Shown here one piece after another: positions 53,662 to 62,281 of a stretch of DNA of 64,000 nt (positions within the stretch are counted from its first letter, which is position 1; every line of letters begins with the position of its first letter). Position numbers and translations under genes: made by a program. The notes under the pieces are model-generated. The model ran no database searches. It had not been told where the DNA came from and saw only the letters and a program-made list of their open reading frames with translations. This DNA is from Modestobacter marinus (GTDB lineage: Bacteria > Actinomycetota > Actinomycetes > Mycobacteriales > Geodermatophilaceae): assembly GCF_011758655.1 (NCBI RefSeq), contig NZ_JAAMPA010000001.1, forward strand, positions 248,001 to 312,000, in the 5' to 3' direction.

Positions 53662-53809
53662 GCACCTGGTCCGGGGCCTCCCCCGGCGGGGCCCCGGACT
53701 GCCGGGAGCCCTGCCGGGTGGGGCCCCGGACTGCCGATGCAGGAGGTGGACGCCGGTGGCGTCCTGAGGACACGAGGACTGCCGTGAGCGTCGCGAAGGG
53801 AGCTGAGCA
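53662..53809 (+). other. fliF-fliG gap with a 17-bp direct repeat
   Basis: GGGGCCCCGGACTGCCG occurs at 53688-53704 and 53720-53736. A 9-codon frame GTG...TGA (53784-53813, VSVAKGAEQ) ends on the fliG start as GTGA. No promoter of the sigma-28 type is present: a GCCGATGC at 53733 has no -35 partner. This is the only sizeable gap inside the operon. Confidence 0.5.
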
Positions 53810-54886
53810 GTGAGCATCGCCAGCGTCGAACAGCTCGTCGGGGTGCCGGCGACGACGTCGTCCGCGCAGCTCGCCAAGCCCCGTAAGGAACTGCCGGGCC
53901 TGCGCAAGGCCGCGGTGTTCCTGGCCCAGCTGACCAAGGAGGAGGCCGGGGCCGTGCTCGCCCAGATGCGCCCCTCCGAGGTCGAGAAGCTGACCAGCGA
54001 GCTCATGGGCCTGCAGCGGGTCGACGGCAACGACGTCGACGACGTGCTCGGCGAGTTCCACACCCTCATGCAGGCCCGCCGCTTCGTCGGCACCGGCGGC
54101 ATCGAGTTCGCCCGCGAGGTGCTCGCCGCGGGGCTGGGCGAGGAGAAGGCCGACGGCATCCTCTCCCGGCTCAACGTCGTCTACACCGAGCTGCCCTTCG
54201 CCTCGCTGCGCAACAGCGACGTCCGGCAGCTGGTCACCTTCCTCAAGGACGAGCACCCGCAGGTCGTCGCCCTCGTGCTGGCGCACCTGCCGGCGCCGCA
54301 GTCGGCCGAGGTGCTGTCGGGCTTCCCGCCGGACCAGCAGGCCGACGTCGCCTACCGGATCGCGATGATGGACCGCACCGCCCCGGAGATGGTCCGGATG
54401 GTCGAGGAGGAGCTCGGCCGCCGGATGGGCTCGCTGCTGGCCTACCAGGACATGGCCACGGTCGGCGGCGTGGAGACGCTGGTGGAGATCATCAACCGCT
54501 CCTCCCGGCCCACCGAGCGCTCGATCCTGGAGTGGCTGGAGAACAGCGACCCCGACCTCGCCGAGCGGATCCGCTCGCAGATGTTCGTGTTCGAGGACAT
54601 CGTCACCATCGACGACCGGTCGCTGCAGCTGGTGCTGCGCGACGTCGAGGCCAACGACCTGGCCACCGCGCTCAAGGGCGTCAAGCCCGACGTCCGGGAC
54701 AAGGTGGTCCGCAACCTCTCCGAGCGTGCCGGGGAGAACCTGCTCGAGGAGATCGAGCTGCTCGGCCCGGTCCGCACCCGGACGGTCGAGGAGGCCCAGG
54801 CCAAGATCGTGGCGGTCATCCGCACCCTCGAGGAGCAGGGGGCGCTGACCATCTCGCGGGGCGGTGAGGACGATTTCGTCGCCTGA
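53810..54886 (+). CDS. fliG: Flagellar motor switch protein FliG
   Basis: The 358-aa rotor protein has FliG-N (LPGLRKAAVFLAQLTKEEAG), FliG-M with the EHPQxxA-type motif (VTFLKDEHPQVVALVLAHLP) and FliG-C (IDDRSLQLVLRDVEANDLAT, RNLSERAGENLLEEIELLGP) carrying the charged residues that face MotA. Shine-Dalgarno AAGGGAG. fliH starts inside its 3' end, a 23-base overlap. Confidence 0.95.
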   Translation: MSIASVEQLVGVPATTSSAQLAKPRKELPGLRKAAVFLAQLTKEEAGAVLAQMRPSEVEKLTSELMGLQRVDGNDVDDVLGEFHTLMQARRFVGTGGIEFAREVLAAGLGEEKADGILSRLNVVYTELPFASLRNSDVRQLVTFLKDEHPQVVALVLAHLPAPQSAEVLSGFPPDQQADVAYRIAMMDRTAPEMVRMVEEELGRRMGSLLAYQDMATVGGVETLVEIINRSSRPTERSILEWLENSDPDLAERIRSQMFVFEDIVTIDDRSLQLVLRDVEANDLATALKGVKPDVRDKVVRNLSERAGENLLEEIELLGPVRTRTVEEAQAKIVAVIRTLEEQGALTISRGGEDDFVA

Positions 54887-55799
54887 CGGCAGCGGGCGGG
54901 AGACCCTGCTGCTGCGCGGGGCACCGGCGGCCGGCGCCGTCCCCTACCGGCGCGCCCCCGAGGGCGCGCCGGTGTGGGGCCGGCCGTCGGCGGTGCGCCC
55001 GGCCGCGGAGGACGCCGTCGCGCCGGCCCCCGCCGCACCGGTCCCCCCACCCCGGGCGCCCCGGGCGCCCTCCGTCGTCCCGCCGGCGGCTCCGGTCGAC
55101 CCGCCGGCCACGCAGCCGACGGCCCCGCACCCGACGGCCGCGCACCCGGCCGCACAGCACCCGGCCGCCCAGCACCCGACGGCGGCGCACAGCGACCAGG
55201 CCGCCACCGCCCGGGTCGGGCTGCGGCTGGGCGAGGTCTACGCCGAGCAGCTGGCCCGGCTCCGGGCCGAGGCCCGCCGGGAGGGCTGGGCCGCCGGCCA
55301 CGCCGAGGGCCTGGTCGCCGCCGAGCGGGTGGTCCGCGCCGCCGAGCAGGCCGCCGAGGAGCGGCTCGCCGAGGTGCAGGCCCGCTGGGAGCGCCGGCTG
55401 GCCTCGGCCACCGCGGCCATGGGCGCCGCCGTCGAGCGGCTGGACGGCACCGCCGCCCCGGTCGTCGACGAGCTGCGCGACAGCATCCTCGACGCCGTCG
55501 TCATCCTGGTCGGCGACCTGTTCGGCCGGGAGCTGGCCGTGGCCGCAGAGCCCGGCCTGGACGCGTTGCGGCGGGCCATGACGCTGTGTCCCGACGACGT
55601 GCCGGTCGTCGTCCGGCTGCACCCCGACGACCTCGCCGAGGTGCCGGCCGAGGCGCTGGCCCAGCTGCCGGCGTCGGTCACCGTCCGCGGTGACGAGGGC
55701 GTCGAACGGGCCGGCGCGGTGGCCGAGGCGGGCACCCAGCGGGTCGACGCCCAGCTGAGCGCGGCCCTGGACCGCGTCCGCGAGGTGCTCCGCTCGTGA
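54864..55799 (+). CDS. fliH: Flagellar export apparatus stator FliH
   Basis: This 311-aa protein has a Pro/Ala/His-rich N-terminal half (about 120 residues, with AAHPAAQHPAAQHPTAAHS) that is not normal for FliH. It is followed by the AGHAEGL-type coiled coil (LRAEARREGWAAGHAEGLVA) and the conserved C-terminal domain (VVDELRDSILDAVVILVGDL, VVVRLHPDDLAEVPAEALAQ). It regulates the FliI ATPase. GTG overlaps fliG and its stop overlaps fliI (GTGA). Confidence 0.88.
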   Translation: MRTISSPDGSGRETLLLRGAPAAGAVPYRRAPEGAPVWGRPSAVRPAAEDAVAPAPAAPVPPPRAPRAPSVVPPAAPVDPPATQPTAPHPTAAHPAAQHPAAQHPTAAHSDQAATARVGLRLGEVYAEQLARLRAEARREGWAAGHAEGLVAAERVVRAAEQAAEERLAEVQARWERRLASATAAMGAAVERLDGTAAPVVDELRDSILDAVVILVGDLFGRELAVAAEPGLDALRRAMTLCPDDVPVVVRLHPDDLAEVPAEALAQLPASVTVRGDEGVERAGAVAEAGTQRVDAQLSAALDRVREVLRS

Positions 55800-57139
55800 G
55801 GACCGCCGCCCACCCCCGGGACAGCGCCGCCCTGGACAGCAACGACTTGATCGACCGTGCGCGCGCCGCGGCCCGGCCCCAGCTGACCGGCATCGTCACC
55901 GGTGCGATGGGCCTGACCCTGACCGTCGAGGGCGTCTCGGCGGCCGTCGGCGACCTGGTCGAGGTCCGCACCGGCCCGCACCCGCTGCTGGCCGAGGTGG
56001 TCGCCGTGCAGCGCGACCGGCTCACCTGCATGCCGCTGGGCGACCTCTCCGGCGTCCGCTCCGGCGCCCGGGTGCGCGCCACCGGCATGCCCCTGCAGGT
56101 GCCGGTGGGCGGGGCGCTGCTCGGCCGGGTGCTCGACGGGCTGGGCCGGCCGATGGACGGCGGCCCCGCACTGGGCAGCTCGATCCGGTACGTCGACCTC
56201 ACCAGCCAGACGCCGAACGCACTGACCCGGGCCCGGGTCAGCCGGCAGCTGGCCACCGGCGTCCGGGCCCTGGACACCCTGGTCCCGGTCGGGCGCGGCC
56301 AGCGGCTGGGCATCTTCGCCGGGTCCGGCGTCGGCAAGTCGACGCTGATGAGCCAGATCACCCGGGGCACCGACGCCGACGTGCGCGTCATCGGGCTGAT
56401 CGGTGAGCGCGGCCGTGAGGTCCGGGAGTTCCTCGAGGAGGACCTCGGCGCGGAGGGGATGGCGAACACCGTCGTCGTCGTCGCCACCTCCGACGAGCCG
56501 CCGCTGGTGCGGCTGAAGGCGGCGTTCGTCGCCACCCGCATCGCCGAGGGCTTCCGCGACCAGGGCCGCGACGTGCTGCTGATGATGGACTCGATCACCC
56601 GCACCGCGATGGCCCAGCGCGAGGTCGGCCTCTCCGCCGGCGAACCGCCGGCCACCCGCGGCTACCCACCGAGCGTCTTCGCGATGATGCCGAAGCTGCT
56701 GGAGAAGGCCGGCACCTCGACCACCGGCTCGATCACCGGCCTCTACACCGTGCTGGTGGAGGGCGACGACCACAACGAACCGATCGCCGACACCGCCCGG
56801 TCGATCCTGGACGGGCACGTGGTGCTCACCCGCAAGCTCGCCACCGCCGGGCACTTCCCGGCCATCGACGTGCTGGAGTCGATCTCCCGGGTCGCCACCA
56901 CGATCGTCCCGTCGCCGCAGATGACCGACGCCCGCGAGGTCCGCCGGATGATGGCGGCCCTGCGCGACGTGCGGGAGCTGATCGAGATCGGGGCCTACTC
57001 CAGCGGCTCCGACCCGCTCGTGGACCGGGCCCGCCGGCTGGTGCCGCAGATCGACGCCTTCCTGCGGCAGGCCGTGGACGACCCGACCTCGACCCCCGAG
57101 GCGTTCGCCCGACTGCACGCGATCGCCACCACGGCGTGA
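55796..57139 (+). CDS. fliI: Flagellum-specific ATP synthase/ATPase FliI
   Basis: The 447-aa export ATPase is homologous to F1-beta. Walker A is GIFAGSGVGKSTLMSQI, Walker B is DVLLMMDSITRTAMAQREVG, and GEPPATRGYPPSVFAMMPKL is the FliI block. The N-terminal beta barrel and C-terminal helical domain are complete. It energises loading of export substrates. Confidence 0.96.
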   Translation: MRTAAHPRDSAALDSNDLIDRARAAARPQLTGIVTGAMGLTLTVEGVSAAVGDLVEVRTGPHPLLAEVVAVQRDRLTCMPLGDLSGVRSGARVRATGMPLQVPVGGALLGRVLDGLGRPMDGGPALGSSIRYVDLTSQTPNALTRARVSRQLATGVRALDTLVPVGRGQRLGIFAGSGVGKSTLMSQITRGTDADVRVIGLIGERGREVREFLEEDLGAEGMANTVVVVATSDEPPLVRLKAAFVATRIAEGFRDQGRDVLLMMDSITRTAMAQREVGLSAGEPPATRGYPPSVFAMMPKLLEKAGTSTTGSITGLYTVLVEGDDHNEPIADTARSILDGHVVLTRKLATAGHFPAIDVLESISRVATTIVPSPQMTDAREVRRMMAALRDVRELIEIGAYSSGSDPLVDRARRLVPQIDAFLRQAVDDPTSTPEAFARLHAIATTA

Positions 57140-57149
57140 GCGGCCCGCG

Positions 57150-57605
57150 GTGAAGCAGCCGGCCTTCCGGCTGGAACCGGTGCTCAGGCTGCGCCGGACC
57201 GAGGAGCGGGCCGCCGCGCTCGCCTCGGCCCAGGCCGCCCGCGAGGCGACCGAGGCCGCCGAGCGCGCCGAGCGCGACGCCGCCGCGCTGACCGAGCGCG
57301 CGCTGCCCGGGCACCCGACCGGCGCAGCCTTCATCGCCGCGATGGTCGCATCGGCCGCCGCGGCTGCCGATGTGTCAGCTGCACGGTCGGTGGCCGTCGC
57401 ACGCGCCGAGCAGGCCGAGCTGGTCCGCGCCCGGTGGACCGCCGCGGCCCAGCGGACCAAGGGCCTCGAACGCCTGCGCGAGCGGCACGTGGCGGCCCTG
57501 CAGGCGGCGGCCGACGCCGCCGAGGAGCGGGTGGTCGACGACCTGGTCACCCGCCAGCACAGCAGCAGACCAGCCAGCAGGGAGGAGACGACGTGGACGG
57601 ACTGA
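57150..57605 (+). CDS. fliJ: Flagellar export protein FliJ
   Basis: The 151-aa coiled-coil protein begins FRLEPVLRLRRTEERAAALA, typical of FliJ, and continues as Ala/Glu/Arg helices to ERLRERHVAALQAAADAAEE. It acts with FliI and FlhA in export. The GTG start lies 10 bases after fliI and its end overlaps the next gene by 13 bases. Confidence 0.85.
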   Translation: MKQPAFRLEPVLRLRRTEERAAALASAQAAREATEAAERAERDAAALTERALPGHPTGAAFIAAMVASAAAAADVSAARSVAVARAEQAELVRARWTAAAQRTKGLERLRERHVAALQAAADAAEERVVDDLVTRQHSSRPASREETTWTD

Positions 57606-58543
57606 CCGCGGTGCACAGCCGGATCGGGCAGATCCACGCCCGGTTCGCGCCCCCGGTGACCCAGCAGGCCGCGTGGGCCAGCGCCGCCTCCGCCGCCGGC
57701 CTGACCGGCAGCAGCCCGACGAACGCGGCCCCGGGGGTCACCGCAGCGACCGGCACCGGCGCCGAGGTGGTCGGGGCGGCCACCAAGTACCTCGGCGTCC
57801 CCTACAAGTGGGGCGGCACCGACCCGGCGACCGGCCTGGACTGCTCGGGCTTCACCCAGCGCGTCTACGCCGACCTGGGCATCAGCATCCCCCGCACGTC
57901 GTCCCAGCAGGCCACCGCCGGCCGGCCGGTCGCCTCCCTCGCCGAGGCCCAGCCCGGCGACCTGGTCTTCTTCGACAACACCTCCTCCAGGCCCGGCATC
58001 GACCACGTCGGGCTCTACATCGGCGGCGGCAAGATGATCGCCGCCCCGCAGGAGGGCGAGGTGGTCAAGGTGCAGGACGTCGGCAACCCGTCCCTCATCC
58101 GCCGGGTGCTGCCGGAGGGCACGAGCACCGCACCGGTCACCGCCGCCACGGGCGGCTCCCTCTCCGGGGTGCCCTACGCCGACCTGTTCACCCAGGCCGG
58201 CGCCCGGCACGGGGTCTCCCCCGCGCTCCTGGCCGCGGTCGCCAAGACCGAGTCCGGCTTCGACAGCTCCGCCGTGTCACCCGCGGGCGCCACCGGGCTC
58301 ATGCAGTTCATGCCGGCCACCGCCCAGGGGCTCGGCGTGGACGCCACCGACCCGGCGTCCTCGATCGACGGCGCCGCCCGCTACCTCAGCAGGCTCACCC
58401 AGCAGTTCGGCTCCACCGAGCTGGCCCTCGCCGCCTACAACGCCGGTCCGGGCACGGTGCAGCGCCACGGCGGCATCCCGCCCTACGCCGAGACGCAGTC
58501 CTACGTCCAGAAGGTCACCAGAGCCGCGGAGGCCTACGCATGA
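57593..58543 (+). CDS. Bifunctional NlpC/P60 endopeptidase and lytic transglycosylase in flagellar operon
   Basis: This 316-aa protein has a ~55-residue start without a signal peptide, a P60 domain (~60-165; YLGVPYKWGGTDPATGLDCS with Cys ~84, IDHVGLYIGGGKMIAAP with His), a linker, and an SLT domain (~190-305; KTESGFDSSAVSPAGATGLM with catalytic Glu ~220, LALAAYNAGPGTVQRHGGI). Its place between fliJ and fliK and the lack of a signal suggest it is exported by the flagellar apparatus to open peptidoglycan for the rod, as FlgJ does elsewhere. GTG has GGAGGA 6 bases upstream. Confidence 0.88.
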   Translation: MDGLTAVHSRIGQIHARFAPPVTQQAAWASAASAAGLTGSSPTNAAPGVTAATGTGAEVVGAATKYLGVPYKWGGTDPATGLDCSGFTQRVYADLGISIPRTSSQQATAGRPVASLAEAQPGDLVFFDNTSSRPGIDHVGLYIGGGKMIAAPQEGEVVKVQDVGNPSLIRRVLPEGTSTAPVTAATGGSLSGVPYADLFTQAGARHGVSPALLAAVAKTESGFDSSAVSPAGATGLMQFMPATAQGLGVDATDPASSIDGAARYLSRLTQQFGSTELALAAYNAGPGTVQRHGGIPPYAETQSYVQKVTRAAEAYA

Positions 58544-59994
58544 GCAGCACGACCACCCTGCCGGTGACCTCGGCCCCGGCCCGCCCCGGCACGGCGGCCC
58601 CGGGCTCGGCGGGCCGGTCCGCCGGCAGCGACCGGGCACCGGCGTTCGCCAGCGCCCTCGACGACGCGCTGGGCAGCGACCGCGCTCCGTCGCGGGCGTC
58701 CCAGCGGGCGGCCGACCGCGCCGCGGAGCGGGCCGCCGACCGGTCCGCCGTCCGGTCGCCCGACCGCTCCCCCGCCGACCGCACCGACCGCACCGACCGC
58801 GCGGCTCACCGCCCGGCCGACGCACCGGCCGACGACGTCGCCACACCGTCGACGCCCCCGGCGGCGGACGACACCGACACCGACACCGCCGACCCCGCGC
58901 CCCCCGTGCCGCTGCAGCCCGGACTGTGGGCGCTGCTGGCAGCGGCGGCCCCGCTGACCGCCGAGGGCACCGCCGGCCTCGGGACGGCGGCCGCCGCCGC
59001 CGGCCTGATCGGCGCCGTCACCGGTGCCGGGCAGGCCGTCGCCGGCTCGACCGCGGTCCCGGGCGAGCCGGTGGCCGCGCTCCCGACGGCCACCGCACCC
59101 GGCGCCCCGGCAGCGGCCACCCTGCTGCCGGCCGCGCCCGCGCCGGCCGCATCCGCGCCGACCGTGGCCGTGCCGACCGTGGCCGACCCGACCGCGGCGC
59201 TGGCCGAGGCCGCCGGGCTCACCGTCGTCCTCGACCCGCTCGGCGTCCCGGGTCCGCCGCCCGCGACCGGCCCGGGCACCGCCGGTGCACCGGTGGGCGG
59301 CCCGGCCCCCGCCGACGCCGTCGGGACGCCGGTGCTGCTGCCCCCGGCCGGCAGCGCCGCCGGCACCGCGGACACCGGGTCCGGTGGCACCGGGGACGAG
59401 CCCGCCCCGGCGCCCACCGGCGCTCCGGCGCCGGTCGCCGAGGGCGATGCCGTGTTCGGCGCCCCCGGCCCGACGCCGACCGCCCCCGCACCTGCCGCGG
59501 CGGCGGTCGCGCCGGCGCCGGCGCCCGCGGAGACCCCCGTCGCCGCCCAGCTCGGCCGCCAGCTCGCCGTGCTGCGCAACGCCCCCGACGGCAGCCAGAC
59601 GATGACGGTGGTGCTCACGCCGGACGACCTCGGCCCGGTGTCGGTCCAGGTCACCGTCACCCGCGGCGTCCTCGAGGTGACCCTGCACGGGGCGCACGAG
59701 GCCGGCCGGCAGGCGCTGCTGGACGCCCTGCCCGACCTGCGCCGCGAGCTCGACGGCGCCGGCCTGACCGCCGGCCGGGTCGAGGTCGGTGCCGACAGCG
59801 GCAACGCCGGCACCGGCGCGCGGACCGCGCAGCAGCTCTTCGACGCCCAGACCGGTCAGCAGGGCAGGTCCGGCCAGCCGGGCCAGCAGGGCAGCTCCCG
59901 CTCCGGCGGGCAGACCACCGACCTCCTCGGCCCCGGCAGCACCGCCCCGGCCACCGACCAGTCCACGTCAGCCGGCGTGGACGTCCGCGTCTGA
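58540..59994 (+). CDS. fliK: Flagellar hook-length control protein FliK
   Basis: The 484-aa protein is mostly low-complexity: Arg/Asp/Ala-rich (ASQRAADRAAERAADRSAV), then about 300 residues of Ala/Pro/Thr/Gly. The conserved FliK C-terminal domain is at ~340-420 (TMTVVLTPDDLGPVSVQVTV, GVLEVTLHGAHEAGRQALLD, LRRELDGAGLTAGRVEV), followed by a Gln/Gly/Ser tail. It acts as a ruler and switches export specificity. ATGA overlap with the preceding gene. Confidence 0.88.
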   Translation: MSSTTTLPVTSAPARPGTAAPGSAGRSAGSDRAPAFASALDDALGSDRAPSRASQRAADRAAERAADRSAVRSPDRSPADRTDRTDRAAHRPADAPADDVATPSTPPAADDTDTDTADPAPPVPLQPGLWALLAAAAPLTAEGTAGLGTAAAAAGLIGAVTGAGQAVAGSTAVPGEPVAALPTATAPGAPAAATLLPAAPAPAASAPTVAVPTVADPTAALAEAAGLTVVLDPLGVPGPPPATGPGTAGAPVGGPAPADAVGTPVLLPPAGSAAGTADTGSGGTGDEPAPAPTGAPAPVAEGDAVFGAPGPTPTAPAPAAAAVAPAPAPAETPVAAQLGRQLAVLRNAPDGSQTMTVVLTPDDLGPVSVQVTVTRGVLEVTLHGAHEAGRQALLDALPDLRRELDGAGLTAGRVEVGADSGNAGTGARTAQQLFDAQTGQQGRSGQPGQQGSSRSGGQTTDLLGPGSTAPATDQSTSAGVDVRV

Positions 59995-60009
59995 CCTGGA
60001 GACCGTGCG

Positions 60010-60456
60010 ATGACCACCCCGATCACCGGGACCGTCGGTACGCCGACCACGACCGCGACCACCTCGACCGCCCGCACCGACCAGATGGGCAAGGACACCT
60101 TCCTCAAGCTGCTGGTCGCCCAGATGCGGTTCCAGGACCCCAGCAACCCGACCAGCAGCAGCGAGTTCATGGCGCAGACCGCGACCTTCACCCAGGTGGA
60201 GAAGCTCGAGGAGATCGCCAAGCAGAACGCCGAGCTCCTCACCCTGCAGCGCTCGCTGAGCGCCGGCGCCCTCGTCGGCAAGCACGTCGCCTACACCGCC
60301 GACGACGGCACCACCGTCACCGGGGCCGTCTCCTCGGTGATCGTGACCAGCGGCAGCGAGCCGCGGGCGGTGGTGGGTGACAAGGCCGTGCCCCTGGGCC
60401 GGATCACCGAGATCACCGTCCCCGAGGTCGACACCCCGGCCACCCCCACCAGCTGA
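60010..60456 (+). CDS. flgD: Flagellar hook assembly scaffold FlgD
   Basis: The 148-aa short FlgD has the core DQMGKDTFLKLLVAQMRFQD, PSNPTSSSEFMAQTATFTQV, EKLEEIAKQNAELLTLQR and a small C-terminal beta segment instead of the full FlgD Ig domain. Such short forms occur in Gram-positives. It caps the growing hook. A Shine-Dalgarno GGAGA precedes the ATG. Confidence 0.93.
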   Translation: MTTPITGTVGTPTTTATTSTARTDQMGKDTFLKLLVAQMRFQDPSNPTSSSEFMAQTATFTQVEKLEEIAKQNAELLTLQRSLSAGALVGKHVAYTADDGTTVTGAVSSVIVTSGSEPRAVVGDKAVPLGRITEITVPEVDTPATPTS

Positions 60457-60508
60457 CCCGGCGTCCCCGCCTCCCCCACACCGATCACCGATCGCGAGGA
60501 GTCCCACC

Positions 60509-61786
60509 GTGCTTCGCTCCATGTTCTCGGCCATCTCCGGCCTGCGCGCCCACCAGACCAAGCTCGACGTCGCCGGCAACAACATCGCCAACGTCAACAC
60601 CGTCGGCTTCAAGGCCAGCCAGACCGTCTTCGAGGACACGCTCAGCCAGGTGCTGCGCAACGGCTCCGCGCCCAACGGCGACGTCGCCGGCACCAACCCG
60701 GCGCAGGTCGGCCTGGGCGTCAAGGTCGCCGGCATCACCACGAACTTCGGCCAGGGCTCGACCCAGAACACCGGCCGGGCCAGCGACTTCATGATCAGCG
60801 GCGACGGCTTCTTCGTCACCAAGGTCGGCAACGAGCAGCTCTACACCCGGGCCGGCTCCTTCGACACCGACGGGGTCGGCAACCTGGTCACCCCCGACGG
60901 CGCGAAGCTGCAGGGCTGGATGGCCAACGCGCTGGGCGTCGTCGACCCGAACGGCCCGATCCAGGACCTCCGCATCCCGACCGGCCAGGTGCTCGCCCCG
61001 GTCGCCACCACCACGTCGTCGGTGAGCGGCAACCTCTCCGCCGGGGCCACGCCCGCGGACACCGCCGTCAGCTCGCAGATCAACATGTACGACGACCTGG
61101 GCAACGCCCACCCGGTCAGCGTCACCATGACCAAGCTCGCCGCGGACCCGGCGGCCACCCCGCCGGTCCCGGCCAACAGCTGGTCCCTGAGCTTCGCCGA
61201 CACCAGCACCCCGACCCCCACCCCGCTGGGCAGCACCACGCTCACCTTCGCCGACGGCACGGTCGCCGGTCAGCCCGCCGGCACGCTGATCTCCCCCGCC
61301 ACCTACACGATCCCGGCGGCCGGCGGCGCCTGGACCCGGAACGTGGACGTCGACCTGTCCTCGCTGACCCAGTTCGGTGGCAAGAGCGACGCCGCGGCCA
61401 AGGCCACGGCCGGGAGCGGCTCGGCGATGGGCGTGCTGGAGGGCTACTCGCTGGCCAACGACGGCACGATCGTCGGGATCTACTCCAACGGGCTGCGGCA
61501 GGACATCGGGCAGCTCGCGCTGGCGACCTTCACCAACCCCGGTGGCCTGGAGAAGGCCGGCAACAGCTCGTTCCGGGCCGGCGACAACTCCGGCAACCCG
61601 CTCGTCGGGCAGGCCGGCACCGGCGGCCGCGGCAGCCTGTCGGCCGGCGCGCTGGAGATGTCCAACGTCGACCTGGCCGAGGAGTTCACCGGCCTGATCG
61701 TCGCCCAGCGCGGCTTCCAGGCGAACAGCCGCGTGATCACCACCTCCGACGAGATCCTGCAGGACCTGGTCCAGCTCAAGCGCTGA
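60509..61786 (+). CDS. flgE: Flagellar hook protein FlgE
   Basis: The 425-aa hook protein has N-terminal MFSAISGLRAHQTKLDVAGN, NIANVNTVGFKASQTVFEDT and C-terminal LEMSNVDLAEEFTGLIVAQR, GFQANSRVITTSDEILQDLV. The central variable domain is compact. The GTG at 60509 has GAGGAG upstream; an internal ATG five codons on is the alternative. Last gene of the flgB-flgE operon, followed by tandem hairpins. Confidence 0.95.
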   Translation: MLRSMFSAISGLRAHQTKLDVAGNNIANVNTVGFKASQTVFEDTLSQVLRNGSAPNGDVAGTNPAQVGLGVKVAGITTNFGQGSTQNTGRASDFMISGDGFFVTKVGNEQLYTRAGSFDTDGVGNLVTPDGAKLQGWMANALGVVDPNGPIQDLRIPTGQVLAPVATTTSSVSGNLSAGATPADTAVSSQINMYDDLGNAHPVSVTMTKLAADPAATPPVPANSWSLSFADTSTPTPTPLGSTTLTFADGTVAGQPAGTLISPATYTIPAAGGAWTRNVDVDLSSLTQFGGKSDAAAKATAGSGSAMGVLEGYSLANDGTIVGIYSNGLRQDIGQLALATFTNPGGLEKAGNSSFRAGDNSGNPLVGQAGTGGRGSLSAGALEMSNVDLAEEFTGLIVAQRGFQANSRVITTSDEILQDLVQLKR

Positions 61787-61791
61787 CGCAC

Positions 61792-61823
61792 CTCCCCACC
61801 GGGACGGCCGTCCCGGTGGGGAG
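61792..61823 (+). terminator. Terminator hairpin after flgE
   Basis: CTCCCCACCGGGAC and its exact complement form a 14-bp stem around GGCC, starting 6 bases after the flgE stop. Confidence 0.8.
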
Positions 61824-61841
61824 TGAGTCGGCCACCTCGAT

Positions 61842-61880
61842 GGACGGCCCGGTCACCCCGACGGGGTGGCCGGGCCGTCC
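61842..61880 (+). terminator. Second terminator hairpin before flbD promoter
   Basis: GGACGGCCCGG pairs with CCGGGCCGTCC and the stem continues inward through TCACCCC/GGGGTGG to a GAC loop, 18 bp with one G-U pair. It ends 3 bases before the -35 box of the flbD promoter. Confidence 0.75.
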
Positions 61881-61882
61881 GG

Positions 61883-61911
61883 CTCAAGCACCGCCCTCGA
61901 CACGCCGATGA
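61883..61911 (+). promoter_or_regulatory. Sigma-28-like promoter for flbD-motA-motB
   Basis: CTCAAG (61883-61888), 15 bases, GCCGATGA (61904-61911). It is the best match of the set and lies 80 bases before the flbD GTG. Confidence 0.75.
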
Positions 61912-61990
61912 CCTGACTGCGGCGCGACGAGGCCCGTCGTGGCACCCGACCACCCCAGGTCACCGCCACCCCGAACCCCTGGAGCAGTCC

Positions 61991-62278
61991 GTGATCCGTC
62001 TGACGCGCCTCAACGGTGAGCACTTCGTGCTCAACGCTGAGCTGATCCAGCGCGTGGAGGGCCACCCCGACACCGTGGTCACGCTCCGGGACGACACGAA
62101 GTACGTCGTCACCGAGACCGTCGACCAGGTCGTCCGATCGGTCCGGGACTACCGGGCGGGCATCCAGGCGGTCGCCTTCCAGATGGACCGCGGTGAGTAC
62201 CGCCCGCCCACGACCACCGACCTGCAGGGCCCCGAGGACGCCTCGGTCGTGCCCTTCCCGAGCCGAGAGGAGCGCTGA
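61991..62278 (+). CDS. flbD: Flagellar protein FlbD
   Basis: The 95-aa small protein has the FlbD core MIRLTRLNGEHFVLNAELIQ, RVEGHPDTVVTLRDDTKYVV. It has a C-terminal extension of ~30 residues. FlbD of this type (not the Caulobacter regulator) is found before motA in Gram-positives and its role is unclear. GTG at 61991 with a GGAG upstream; 3 bases before motA. Confidence 0.9.
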   Translation: MIRLTRLNGEHFVLNAELIQRVEGHPDTVVTLRDDTKYVVTETVDQVVRSVRDYRAGIQAVAFQMDRGEYRPPTTTDLQGPEDASVVPFPSREER

Positions 62279-62281
62279 GCC

